From Proales similis (lineage: Eukaryota > Rotifera > Eurotatoria > Ploima > Proalidae): a DNA stretch of 64,000 nt. The stretch lies in assembly GCA_019059635.1 (NCBI GenBank), contig JAGVRJ010000004.1, positions 1,054,001-1,118,000 on the forward strand, read 5' to 3'. Within the stretch, counting starts at the first letter, position 1; each line of letters begins with the position of its first letter. Below are positions 9,597-22,082 of this stretch, in pieces. The position numbers and the translations under genes were made by a program. The notes beneath the pieces were generated by a model that was given only the letters and a program-made list of their open reading frames with translations, had not been told where the DNA came from and did no database searches.

Positions 9597-12500
9597 ATGA
9601 GTTCGTATCCAAATCAGCCTATTAACAGAAGCCATAACCAGGCACCTTTCATACCGCCCGGCAAGCAAAACATGCCGCATCAAGCCCAGACTGGCAACAT
9701 GGTCTACCAGCCTTTCATGCCCAAATACGGAATGGTTCCGCCAAACGCTGCCGCGGCACCTATGCCCTCTCAGCCACACACACCTGGACAAGGAACTGCA
9801 GCCAGCCAGGGTTCGCAGGCTCAATCACAACAGGCCGGTTCTGCATCTGCATCGCAGTCCGGCCAGCAGACTACATCGACCTCATCCACCTCGTCCACAT
9901 CTTCACAGTCTGGCCGCATGCCTCCGAACGCTCAGCCGCAATATTCCTACGGGCCGGAGATGTACGCAGCACCTGGACGAGGTCAAGTGTTCTATCCGCA
10001 GCAGTTTGGCTCGCCGTATGCTATGATGCCAGGAGCGCATCAGTTTCCCACCTACACAGACCCTCAGCTCATCGGGGGATACATTCAAGGTAATTTCACG
10101 CATTTCATGCCAATGATGCCCCAGTACACGCGAGGAGGCGATCCAAATCAGCCCGTGCTTGCACAGGCCGTTTACCCCGGCCAGCCGCCGCATACGGGCT
10201 ATAACGGCTACCAGATGCCAATGAACATGCAACAACAACAACAACAGCAACAGCCACCACAACAGTCTCAAGCCCAGCCGTCAGCTCAATCGCAGCCTTC
10301 TCAGTCGCAGAGCGCGCATGGCATTCACACAACCGGCATTCACGGGCATCAAGTGCCACAGTCCGGTACTCCAGCGACAGCAATAAAGCCGGAAAAGCCC
10401 CGCAACCCGCTCGTGATCAAGAACCCCGAAACCAACAAGCCGATCGATCTGAGTAGCTTAAAGGTGTCCAAAACTGCCCCATCGACCCAAGACAAGGCGG
10501 CCAAGCCCCCGGTGCCTGTGGAGACGAGACAAACGGTGACGGTTTCGGTCTCTAGTCCAAGCATCGCAGCATCTTCTACAAACGGAGCCGCAGCAGACAA
10601 CTCGAAAGAAAGCAAAAAGAGCTCAGAGCCGGTTAAAGAGAAGAAGGACGCAAAAGACAACACCGATGCAGACATCCAGCTTCAAGTATTGAGCAAAATG
10701 CGCATAAGTACGAGTGAGGAGCAGCCGAACGAGAGGGCCAGTGAAAAGGAGCCAGAAGAAACGCCAGTGACTGATAAACCAGCATCTTATTCTAAAGTGG
10801 CTCAAAAAGAATCTGTCGAGGCCATGGCGACTCCTGCTCAGCCGGTCACAAGCATTAAAACACGTGCCTCAAGCGACAACAACAACAATAAAACAAAGCC
10901 AAGTGAAGAGAAGCCAGTCGAGCCTGTGCAAAGTGAGCCCATTAAACCGGAGCCTAGCAAGCCGGCCGAGGCTGAGTTGACAAAGCCAAAGCCTGTTGAA
11001 AAAGTGCCGCCTGCACCTGAAGCATCCGAAGGAGATGAGGAGAAATCATCGGTGGCCGAATCTGGCTCAGCCGAAGTCAACCAAGAAGAATGGACCGTTG
11101 AAAATCGCACAGGCCGCAAAAGGTACAATCGCGAGTTTTTGCTTAGCTTCAAGAACAAGAAGCTATCCAAGACCATACCAGACGTGCTCAAGAATAATCC
11201 GGCGCTGCTCATGTCTGAGATTAGACAATATGGCCGACCTTATAATAACTTTCAAGAACAGCATGGTGGCTTTGGCACAAGAGGCAGCGCTGGCGGCGGC
11301 AAAGGTTCTCGCAATAAATATGCCAAGAAAAGCTTAGACGAAACTGAGATTTTACTGCGTGAAGTAAGAAGCATTCTGAACAAGCTAACGCCGCAGAATT
11401 TCCAGAAGCTCACTTCCGATCTCATCAACCTTCCAATAAACAATGAAGCGCGACTCAGCGGAGCGATCGATGTCATCTTCGAAAAGTCAATCGACGAGCC
11501 GGTTTTCAGTCAGACCTATGCACAGTTGTGCAAGCTTCTCAGCTCAATTCGTGTGCCGTCCGATGCTGACAGCTCGCGACATGTCTCGTTTCGCGCTCAA
11601 TTGCTCACACGTTGCCAAATAGAGTTTGACAGTGATTACACTCAATCTGTGAACATTGAGGAAATGCTCAAGCAGGCAGAGGAGTGCACCGACGAAGTTA
11701 AAAAGCGCGAGCTCAAAGAACTGGCCGAGGAAAAGTTGGCCAAGGCAAAGCGTCGCTCGCTGGGAAACATTCGATTTATCGGCGAACTGTTCAAACTTGA
11801 AATGCTCACCGAGAACATCATGAACGATTGTATCGAGCGCCTGCTGAAACAGGAAACCGACGAGGAGAACTTGGAGTGTTTGTGCCGTCTATTGACCACT
11901 ATTGGCAAAACAGTCGACAAACCTTCCAACGCCGAGCGAATGAAGCGAAACTTTGAAAAACTCGACCGCATCGTGAAAAAGAAGAATGCGGTCTCGTCTC
12001 GAATTCGATTCATGATCATGGACGTTATTGATTTGAGACAAAACGAATGGGTACCTCGACGCAAAGACAACAATCCTCGTCGCATTGAAGAGATTAGAAA
12101 AGAGGCCGAAGAAGAGCAGCGACGACTAGAAGAGCAAATCGCTCGAAATCAGCAAGATCGCCGCAATGTTGGCCGAGGTCCTCGAGGCACTCAGCGAACC
12201 GGAGGACACGGCACTGGATACGGCTCTTCCCTCAAGTCCACCAGTATGGACAATGAATCTGGCCATGTGAGAGGTGCACGCAACCCCAACATGGCGAGCA
12301 CTATTCAAGAAATGAAGTCAATTACAAACAAGAACAGCCGAGATTCGGTTGTTCTCGGACCGAGTGGAAATACCGGCTTCGGATGGTCAAGCAAGTCCAT
12401 GTCGAAAGGAGCAACTCCTGCGGCCCCAGCACCCGCCACCACCTTTAGCAGTGTTTCTTCGTCTCTGTCTTTCTCTGCCGCTGCAGCAAAGGCAAGCAAT

Positions 12501-13983
12501 CCGAAGAGCGCTGCACTGGCTCAGCAGAGTGAACTGCCATCACGTCTCTCAATGGACTCGAACAAAGGCTCCAAGCAGATTCAGCGAGTCAAGAAGCTCG
12601 ACGACAAGAGCGAGACTTCTAGCCAGGCGAGCTCACGAGACACCTCTCTCTCGAGGGAAGAGGGCACTCGAATAACTTTCACCTCCGACGAGATTGAGCG
12701 CAAGGCAATGAACACCATCGAAGAATTCCTGCAGCATAACGACCTGAACGAGGCGCTAAAAGACGTTGAAGACTTCAGGCTAGCAGACCCGGCCCAGCTC
12801 AGCGATTTCGTCGAGCAGCTCATCATGAAAGTGCTCGAAAGAAGCGAACAGGCACGAGCTTTGGTTGGCCAGCTGCTAGCCGGAGCGCTTAAGCACAAAC
12901 AAATCGACAACAGGCAGGTGGTCGAAGGCTTCAAACGAGTGCTCGAAATTGCCGACGACATGGCCATCGATATTCCGATGATCACCACTTACCTCGGCCA
13001 AATCGTTGCTCCCATGTTCCAGAGGGACTTGTCTGTGCATTTTCTGATCGAAGCGGTCGAGCCGATCAAGGATCAGAAAATCTGCGCCAAGCTCATTTCA
13101 GATATCCTTCATTCGGCTTCGAACCTATTGGTAAGCTTAGTTCCTAGTCCAGGTGCAGCTCCGAGCGATTGAGCTCATCTTGCATTTAACAATTGCTAGG
13201 GTCACAGCTCGGTGGTAGAGATTTTCCGTGCCTCCAATCTCAGAATCGATGACTTTATCGGTGCGGTCGACAACAAAGTGCAATTTTTGAACGACTACGT
13301 AAGTTGTTATTTCGCGTCCAGTTTATGCAGATCGAGTGAATTGGATATCATATGAAAAGAACATCAAATGGATTCTCGGCACACGTGAGCGAACACAAAG
13401 TGCCTCAGTGTCCACCGAGTCGATTGAGAAAACTCTGGGCCAGATGCTGGAGAATCAAAATCAGACAAACGAACAAATATTCGAACAGATCGAGGTAGGA
13501 AGAATGATCGAGAAAGATTATAGCCGTGTAATCTGACCTGCTTAACTAAACAAGGACGAGTTCAGTGAGACGGACTGCCAGTCGAAGGCGTTCGCCCGCG
13601 CACTTGTACTCAGCGTGTGCTGCAGTTGCAGTCAAGCATCCAAGATGAACCTGGAGCTGCTCAAAAAGCGCACGCCCATCCTGCAAAAATTCATATCAAA
13701 GAATGAAACACTTGAGCTCGAAGCTCTGTTCGCTGTTCAAGCGCTCGACCATCGCACTCAGCACCAGAAAGGCTTTATTAAACTTCTATTCGACTTTTTG
13801 TACGACGAAGATGTTATTCACGAGAACATATTCTGGCAATGGAAATCTACTATAAAAGAGGAAGGACACGAGATCTGTGTTTTATCGCTCAAGGCGTTCT
13901 TCGAATGGTTGTCCGAAGATAATCCGAACGAAGACGCGAGTACAGACGTGGTCGAACCCGACGCTCACGGTTCAAGCAACTAA
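9597..13983 (+). CDS. EIF4G: Eukaryotic translation initiation factor 4 gamma, copy A
   Basis: eIF4G is the cytoplasmic scaffold of eIF4F. A first exon of nearly 1,180 codons encodes a Gln/Ser/Pro-rich low-complexity N-terminus with a polyQ run (about residue 210), a Lys/Pro/Glu-rich region, and the eIF4E-binding motif YNREFLL (Tyr 510). It continues with the MIF4G domain (about 588-816, FEKSIDEPVFSQTYAQLC; binds eIF4A/eIF3) and an Arg/Gly-rich linker. MA3 begins near residue 1035. A donor after SASNLL (about 13132) and acceptor at about 13199 continue MA3 with GHSSVVEIFRASNLRIDDF. Two more short introns lead to the W2 domain (ALYDEDV-like FLYDEDVIHENIFWQW), ending SSN-stop at 13981. The intron near 13299-13330 closes in phase only if the donor is GTTGTT at about 13303, so this junction is uncertain. 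The start is supported by identity with copy B and by the leader. Confidence 0.93.
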
Positions 13984-14430
13984 ATATACAGCCAGTAGCC
14001 GGCCAGTCAATTTCCCACCAAATCAGCCGAAATTCACCCATTCATGTCCGATATATTTTTATGCGGAATAAATTATTTTACTAAGAAAAAACAACCAAAA
14101 CATGCAACAAAATATACCAGAATGTCTACAACCGGCTATAATTACAAACTTCCTCGAGGCCTAACCATCGCCCACTCTTCATTTTATTTAAAAAAAAAAC
14201 AGCCAAAAAGCAACCTTCTCTTAATTCTTTTCGATTCAGTATTTCTGTCCATTTGAGTTCAACAACCGATTTATAAACGTGATCCATCGATTGTCAAGCA
14301 AATAAAGTTCGAAGTCAATCCTAAGCTTATACATCGCCTCACCAATACAATTCAACAAACACCGCCAGTAGAAAAAAGATTCACGAATGCAGCAATAACG
14401 AGCGAGCCCGGCCAGGCCATTCAGTTTTGT
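13984..14430 (+). other. 3' flank of eIF4G copy A
   Basis: No gene is seen. The stretch contains the 3' UTR and matches 19496-19943 almost exactly apart from single-base and homopolymer differences. AATAAA-type hexamers occur (for example about 14299, GCAAATAAAGTTCG). It ends at the tandem junction. Confidence 0.6.
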
Positions 14431-17400
14431 TTTTTATAAATATAAAAAGCATTGGGTCCTATCAATGTCGAGACAACAAACTAAAAGTTCTCCAAGATTA
14501 GCGAGCAATGTAATGTGTGTATGGTTAAAAACTCAACGTGTGTGCGGAATCGTGTGTATTTTGAGTGCAAAATGGCCACTTGTAATGTTGCCGCAGATTA
14601 TTCCTGCCATTAGCATTTTCAACCCGATGGCAAGCCATCTGGCATTTTTAAACTTGGTTCAAGTCTTGGGCTCGCCTGTTTAACACCTTTTTCTCTCTGT
14701 TTTAGAGCTACAGATCGCTGATTATTTTCGTCGGCCTGTACATTTATTTATTTGTCCGCATCGGCAGCCGGATCGTTGATAAGTAAATTATTTGTTACAC
14801 AAAAAGACATTATTGTGCATCAGAGTTTGCAAGCGAGCAACGCGTGTGCAGAGTATAAGCGACAAAATCAACCAATACTAGCCAAACAAGAAGAAGCAAG
14901 TGCATAAGAAGAGAGGCGAGACCGGTGCTAGCTATAAAATCGGGCGAAACGTGCTATTCTAATGAATGCGAAGAGCGAATGAAATACAATGAGTTCGTAT
15001 CCAAATCAGCCTATTAACAGAAGCCATAACCAGGCACCTTTCATACCGCCCGGCAAGCAAAACATGCCGCATCAAGCCCAGACTGGCAACATGGTCTACC
15101 AGCCTTTCATGCCCAAATACGGAATGGTTCCGCCAAACGCTGCCGCGGCACCTATGCCCTCTCAGCCACACACACCTGGACAAGGAACTGCAGCCAGCCA
15201 GGGTTCGCAGGCTCAATCACAACAGGCCGGTTCTGCATCTGCATCGCAGTCCGGCCAGCAGACTACATCGACCTCATCCACCTCGTCCACATCTTCACAG
15301 TCTGGCCGCATGCCTCCGAACGCTCAGCCGCAATATTCCTACGGGCCGGAGATGTACGCAGCACCTGGACGAGGTCAAGTGTTCTATCCGCAGCAGTTTG
15401 GCTCGCCGTATGCTATGATGCCAGGAGCGCATCAGTTTCCCACCTACACAGACCCTCAGCTCATCGGGGGATACATTCAAGGTAATTTCACGCATTTCAT
15501 GCCAATGATGCCCCAGTACACGCGAGGAGGCGATCCAAATCAGCCCGTGCTTGCACAGGCCGTTTACCCCGGCCAGCCGCCGCATATGGGCTATAACGGC
15601 TACCAGATGCCAATGAACATGCAACAACAACAACAGCAACAGCCACCACAACAGTCTCAAGCCCAGCCGTCAGCTCAATCGCAGCCTTCTCAGTCGCAGA
15701 GCGCGCATGGCATTCACACAACCGGCATTCACGGGCATCAAGTGCCACAGTCCGGTACTCCAGCGACAGCAATAAAGCCGGAAAAGCCCCGCAACCCGCT
15801 CGTGATCAAGAACCCCGAAACCAACAAGCCGATCGATCTGAGTAGCATAAAGGTGTCCAAAACTGCCCCATCGACCCAAGACAAGGCGGCCAAGCCCCCG
15901 GTGCCTGTGGAGACGAGACAAACGGTGACGGTTTCGGTCTCTAGTCCAAGCATCGCAGCATCTTCTACAAACGGAGCCGCAGCAGACAACTCGAAAGAAA
16001 GCAAAAAGAGCTCAGAGCCGGTTAAAGAGAAGAAGGACGCAAAAGACACAGCCGATGCAGACATCCAGCTTCAAGTATTGAGCAAAATGCGCATAAGTAC
16101 GAGTGAGGAGCAGCCGAACGAGCGGGCCAGTGAAAAGGAGCCAGAAGAAACGCCAGTGACTGATAAACCAGCATCTTATTCTAAAGTGGCTCAAAAAGAA
16201 TCTGTCGAGGCCATGGCGACTCCTGCTCAGCCGGTCACAAGCATTAAAACACGTGCCTCAAGCGACAACAACAACAATAAAACAAAGCCAAGTGAAGAGA
16301 AGCCAGTCGAGCCTGTGCAAAGTGAGCCCATCAAATCAGAGCCTAGCAAGCCGGCCGAGGCTGAGTTGACAAAGCCAAAGCCTGTTGAAAAAGTGCCGCC
16401 TGCACCTGAAGCATCCGAAGGAGATGAGGAGAAATCATCGGTGGCCGAATCTGGCTCAGCCGAAGTCAACCAAGAAGAATGGACCGTTGAAAATCGCACA
16501 GGCCGCAAAAGGTACAATCGCGAGTTTTTGCTTAGCTTCAAGAACAAGAAGCTATCCAAGACCATACCAGACGTGCTCAAGAATAATCCGGCGCTGCTCA
16601 TGACTGAGAATAGACATTACGGCTCTCAGAACGACTACCAGTTCGGACGAAGCAAGAGCAATTATAGCTTTCAAGAGCAGCATGGTGGCTTTGGCACAAG
16701 AGGCAGCGCAGGCGGCGGCAAAGGTTCTCGCAATAAATATCCTCATTCTGGCAGAGGTAGCATGACATTGGAAAAACAGGCTCATGCAAATAACGACCTC
16801 AAGCTCAATCGAGTTCAAAATCCGTACGTTGTCCGAAAGGGCAGCTTAGACGAAACTGAAAATCTACTCCGTGAAGTAAGAAACATTCTGAACAAGCTTA
16901 CGCCACAGAATTTCCAGAAGCTCACTGCCGACCTCATCAACCTGCCAATAAACAATGAAGCGCGGCTCAGCGGAGCGATCGATGTCATCTTCGAAAAGTC
17001 AATCGACGAGCCGGTTTTCAGTCAGACTTATGCACAATTGTGCAAGGTTCTTAGCTTCATTCGAGTGCCGTCCGATGCTGACAGCTCGCGACAAGTCTCG
17101 TTTCGCGCTCACTTGCTCACACGTTGCCAAAAAGAGTTTGACAGTGATTACACTCAATCTGTGAACATTGAGGAAATGCTCAAGCAGGCCGAGGAGTGCA
17201 CCGACGAAGTTAAAAAGCGCGAGCTCAAAGAACTGGCCGAGGAGAAGTTGGCCAAGGCCAAGCGTCGCTCGCTCGGAAACATTCGATTTATCGGCGAACT
17301 GTTCAAACTTGAAATGCTCACCGAGAACATCATGAACGATTGTATCGAGCGCCTGCTGAAGCAGGAAACCGACGAGGAGAACTTGGAGTGTTTGTGCCGT

Positions 17401-19945
17401 CTATTGACCACTATTGGCAAAGAGGTCGACAAACCTTCCAACGCAGAGCGAATGAAGCGAAACTTTGAAAAACTCGACCGCATCGTTAAAAAGAAGAATG
17501 CGGTCTCGTCTCGAATTCGATTCATGATCATGGACGTAATTGATTTGAGACGAAACGAATGGGTACCTCGACGCCAAGACAACAACCCTCGTCGCATTGA
17601 AGAGATCAGAAAAGAGGCCGAAGAAGAGCAGCGACGACTAGAAGAGCAAATCGCTCGAAATCAGCAAGATCGCCGCAATGTTGGCCGAGGTCCTCGAGGC
17701 ACTCAGCGAACCGGAGGACACGGCACTGGATACGGCTCTTCCCTCAAGTCCGCCAGTATGGACAATGAATCTGGCCATGTGAGAGGTGCACGCAACCCCA
17801 ACATGGCGAGCACTATTCAAGAAATGAAGTCAATTACAAACAAGAACAGCCGAGATTCGGTTGTTCTCGGACCGAGTGGAAATACCGGCTTCGGATGGTC
17901 AAACAAGTCCATGTCGAAAGGAGCAACTCCTGCGGCCCCAGCACCCGCCACCACCTTTAGCAGTGTGTCTTCGTCTCTGTCTTTCTCTGCCGCTGCAGCA
18001 AAGGCGAGCAATCCGAAGAGCGCTGCACTGGCTCAGCAGAGTGAACTGCCATCACGTCTCTCAATGGACTCGAACAAAGGCTCCAAGCAGATTCAGCGAG
18101 TGAAGAAGCTCGACGACAAGAGCGAGACTTCTAGCCAGGCGAGCTCACGAGACACCTCTCTCTCGAGGGAAGAGGGCACTCGAATAACTTTCACCTCCGA
18201 CGAGATTGAGCGCAAGGCAATGAACACCATCGAAGAATTCCTGCAGCATAACGACCTGAACGAGGCGCTAAAAGACGTTGAAGACTTCAGGCTAGCAGAC
18301 CCGGCCCAGCTCAGCGATTTCGTCGAGCAGCTCATCATGAAAGTGCTCGAAAGAAGCGAACAGGCACGAGCTTTGGTTGGCCAGCTGCTAGCCGGAGCGC
18401 TTAAGCACAAACAAATCGACAACAGGCAGGTGGTCGAAGGCTTCAAGCGAGTGCTCGAAATTGCCGACGACATGGCCATCGATATTCCGATGATCACTAC
18501 CTACCTCGGCCAAATCGTTGCTCCCATGTTCCAGAGGGACTTGTCTGTGCATTTTCTCATTGAAGCGGTCGAGCCGATCAAGGATCAGAAAATCTGCGCC
18601 AAGCTCATTTCAGATATCCTTCATTCGGCTTCGAACTTATTGGTAAGCTTAGTTCCTAGTCCAGGTGCAGCTCCGAGCGATTGAGCTCATCTTGCATTTA
18701 TCTATTACTAGGGTCACAGCTCGGTGGTGGAGATTTTCCGTGCCTCCAATCTCAGAATCGATGACTTTATCGGTGCGGTCGACAACAAAGTGCAATTTTT
18801 GAACGACTACGTAAGTTGTTATTTCGCGTCCAGTTTATGCAGATCGAGTGAATTGGAAATCATATGAAAAGAACATCAAATGGATTCTCGGCACACGTGA
18901 GCGAACACAAAGTGCCTCAGTGTCCACCGAGTCGATTGAGAAAACTCTGGGCCAGATGCTGGAGAATCAAAATCAGACAAACGAACAAATATTCGAACAG
19001 ATCGAGGTAGGAAGAATGATCGAGAAAGATTGTAGCCGTGTGATCTGACCTGCTTAACTAAACAAGGACGAGTTCAGTGAGACGGACTGCCAGTCGAAGG
19101 CGTTCGCCCGCGCACTTGTACTCAGCGTGTGCTGCAGTTGCAGTCAAGCATCAAAGATGAACCTGGAGCTGCTCAAAAAGCGCACGCCCATCCTGCAAAA
19201 ATTCATATCAAAGAATGAAACACTTGAGCTCGAAGCTCTGTTCGCTGTTCAAGCGCTCGACCATCGCACTCAGCACCAGAAAGGCTTTATTAAACTTCTA
19301 TTCGACTTTTTGTACGACGAAGATGTTATTCACGAGAACATATTCTGGCAATGGAAATCTACTATAAAAGAGGAAGGACACGAGATCTGTGTTTTATCGC
19401 TCAAGGCGTTCTTCGAATGGTTGTCCGAAGATAATCCGAACGAAGACGCGAGTACAGACGTGGTCGAACCCGACGCTCACGGTTCAAGCAACTAAATATA
19501 CAGCCAGTAGCCGGCCAGTCAATTTCCCACCAAATCAGCCGAAATTCACCCATTCATGTCCGATATATTTTTATGCGGAATAAATTATTTTACTAAAAAA
19601 AAACAACCAAAACATGCAACAAAATATACCAGAATGTCTACAACCGGCTATAATTACAAACTTCCTCGAGGCCTAACCATCGCCCACTCTTCATTTTATT
19701 TAAAAAAAAAACAGCCAAAAAGCAACCTTCTCTTAATTCTTTTCGATTCAGTATTTCTGTCCATTTGAGTTCAACAACCGATTTATAAACGTGATCCATC
19801 GATTGTCAAGCAAATAAAGTTCGAAGTCAATCCTAAGCTTATCCATCGCCTCACCAATACAATTCAACAAACACCGCCAGTAGAAAAAAGATTCACGAAT
19901 GCAGCAATAACGAGCGAGCCCGGCCAGGCCATTCAGTTTTGTTTT
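14431..19945 (+). repeat. Tandem duplication unit B containing eIF4G
   Basis: This is the second copy of the unit of about 5.4 kb. Homology to unit A ends at about 19945, where the shared ATTCAGTTTTGTTTT is followed by unique sequence CTTGTATCAAATAC. The unit lacks about 70 bp of the A leader region between TCAATGTCG and AGACAACAAAC (14470). The very high flank identity, including non-coding DNA, indicates a recent duplication or ongoing conversion. Confidence 0.88.
14989..19495 (+). CDS. EIF4G: Eukaryotic translation initiation factor 4 gamma, copy B
   Basis: This is the second full-length eIF4G gene, with the same architecture as copy A: low-complexity N-terminus (the polyQ run one codon shorter), eIF4E-binding motif with Tyr at 509, MIF4G, RG-rich linker, MA3 and W2. 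The main difference is the linker between the eIF4E motif and MIF4G. It carries about 40 extra codons here (including YGSQNDYQFGRSKSNYS and a segment around KLNRVQNPYVVRKGS), while copy A jumps from NKY to AKKSLDETE. A few MIF4G substitutions are also present (for example ADLINL for SDLINL, VLSFI for LLSSI). Introns fall at the same places as in copy A. The last codons end at TAA 19493-19495. Both copies appear intact, so both could be expressed; regulation is presumably alike because the leader and its three upstream ATGs are shared. Confidence 0.93.
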
Positions 19946-20651
19946 CTTGTATCAAATACAGCACGATTTCGCCAAGGCCTTTTGACCAGACAATTTGACG
20001 TTGAGCAACATCAAAAGGACGCTCTACTGAATACTTTCTTTTCTTTAATTTTCCCCTCCAGACCGCAATTTTTCTGAACGTGTCTCAAAGAAATCATTAA
20101 AAGAAAACTGATAGATCATCAAAAGAATCTTTATTGAATAACAAAAAAGAAACTGAATCAAGCGTTTTTTAGCGTTTCAATTCTTTTCCCACATCCAACA
20201 AGCTAGGCCTTTGTTATCATAGTGGGACAACAAGCTTGGATGGGTTAGACTGTAGCGTTAAGGCGACAGCTTATTTCAGTTTGTTTCACAAATTGAGTAG
20301 GAGCTGGATCTGGTTATTGCGGCACGCAACGCCTATTTTTCATTTCTTTTAGATTTATCTGATTGGATCTCTTGTATGTTTGCGCGCGCGCGCTTAAACA
20401 TTTACAACGACTGAGTTCTATTTTATAAACGCCCGACCAACCAGTTTCCTCCTCGACGCGAGCGAGCATTATTTAATGCTATCTGTCCGCTAGACTGAAA
20501 TGTTGTTGTGTTGCTACATTTTTATAATTTATGATAATTTTTAAATTTCAGCAAAAAAGAGAAAGCGAGACTCGTAATAATACAATCCTCACATTCTAAG
20601 AAGCGTTTTTAACTTTATCATCTTTGGATCTTGGACTCAAATAGATCGATA
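19946..20651. other. Intergenic region upstream of the carrier gene
   Basis: No gene is visible in these 700 bp. It contains a short GC run (GCGCGCGCGC at about 20380-20392) and AT-rich sequence. It should include the promoter of the SLC25A11-like gene, but I find no named element. Confidence 0.4.
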
Positions 20652-21944
20652 ATGGCCAAAGAGTCGAGTCAGACCACAGTCGCAACTGTCAACATACCCA
20701 ACTATGCCAAATTTGTAATGGGCGGTGGTGCAGGGTAACCCATTCACTTCTATGCTCAATCGAATATCAACCTCTGCAGCTATCTTTTGAATATCACCGA
20801 TTAAAAGAATGGTGGCTACTGTTTTTGTCCAGCCATTGGACTTGGTCAAAAATCGAATGCAGCTGAGTGGTTTGTATTTAAGAAGCACGCTCACGCTCAA
20901 TGACGATTTCACGCTTTTCTTTTAAAAGGCGAAGGAGGGGCGGCTAAACTCTATCGCAATAGTTTCCATGCTTTGACTTCGATATTGAAAAATGAAGGAG
21001 TCACAGGAATATACTCTGGGTCGGTTGATTCATTCTATTTAAATTCAATCGATTATGTTTCCTACTTGGATCAACTTGATAAGACTTTCGGCAGGTCTGC
21101 TCAGACAAGCAACTTACACCACTTCTCGTATGGGCATCTATTCAAGTCTCACGGACTCATTCAGGTGAATGTCTCGACTAAAATTTAGAAGGTTAAAGAT
21201 TCAAAAAGCAACTGAGCGTTCATTCAAAGTGAGGGAGGAAAATCATTGAGCTTTGTGGCCAAAGCGGCGATCGGTGTCTTCTCTGGTGGTGTTGCAGCTT
21301 TTATTGGAACTCCGGCTGAAGTGGCTCTGATCAGGTAATGAGAAAAATGGTCCGCAACTGAGAACAGTCCAAATAAGCTCTTCGAATCAAGAATGACTTC
21401 GGACGGTCGATTGCCTGCCGCCGAAAGACGAGGATACAAGAATGTGTTTGACGCATTGATAAGGATCGCGCGAGAAGAAAAAGTCGCGTCGTTGTGGAGA
21501 GGCGCCACTCCGACTGTGTTCAGAGCAATGGTTGTAAACGGCGCCCAACTCGCCTCTTACTCTCAAGCCAAAGAGTTTCTTCTGGAGACAAGTTATTTCC
21601 AAAATGGAATTATGCTTCATTTTAGCGCTTCGATGATTTCCGGACTTGTGACCACGATCGCCTCAATGCCAGTGGACATAATTAAAACTCGCGTGCAAAA
21701 AGCAAGCGGCTCGACTAACGCAATTGTAAGATGATTTTCAAATTTCTTCAAACAGCTCAATCCACTTGACCACTTGGTTCAATTGAAATTGTAGAAAATT
21801 TTCACCGGCATTCTGAAGAACGAAGGCGTCTTTAGTTTATGGAAAGGATTCACGCCCTACTACGCTCGTCTAGGACCTCACACGGTGTTGACCTTCATCT
21901 TCTTGGAACAGTTCAACTCTCTTTACAAGAGTCTTTTCGCTTAA
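20652..21944 (+). CDS. SLC25A11: Mitochondrial 2-oxoglutarate/malate carrier
   Basis: This is an inner-membrane carrier of the SLC25 family that exchanges 2-oxoglutarate for malate. Start Met is at 20652 (MAKESSQTTVATVNIPNYAK). After short introns the repeats appear. Repeat 1 has FVQPLDLVKNRMQLSG (PX[DE]XX[KR] motif PLDLVK) and HALTSILKNEGVTGIYSG. Repeat 2 has GTPAEVALIRM (PAEVALIR) and DALIRIAREEKVASLWRG. Repeat 3 has SMPVDIIKTRVQ (PVDIIK) and GILKNEGVFSLWKGFTPYYA. The ending FIFLEQFN and following residues are typical of the oxoglutarate carrier. About six short introns are needed. It converges on the lysozyme-like gene, 138 bp between stops. Part of this gene's 3' end is duplicated at 7785-7910. 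Confidence 0.92.
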
Positions 21945-22082
21945 CTTTTCAGCTCTCATAACCAGACTCGTCAAATAGTTCAGAAAATATTTATTTCTTC
22001 CACAACAAATTATTACCCGCAAAATATGCATGTTTTAAAACGCTTAACTTGATAGGAAGCCGATTTTGTCCGAGTTCTCAAT

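Larger units (their letters stand above)
8966..14431 (+). repeat. Tandem duplication unit A containing eIF4G
   Basis: Unit A runs from about 8966 to 14431 and unit B from about 14431 to 19945. From 9076 and 14468 onward (offset 5,392) the two are almost base-for-base identical through 5' flank, coding region and 3' flank. They differ mainly in a coding linker and in a stretch of about 70 bp missing from the B leader region (after TCAATGTCG). The junction lies inside GTTTTGTTTTTTATAAATA near 14431: the left side matches the end of unit B (about 19944), the right side matches 8966 onward. Confidence 0.88.

Noticed and set aside
9567..12988. Several long minus-strand open frames across the eIF4G genes
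   Set aside because: They are antisense shadows of the eIF4G frame with biased composition, repeated identically in copy B for the same reason.
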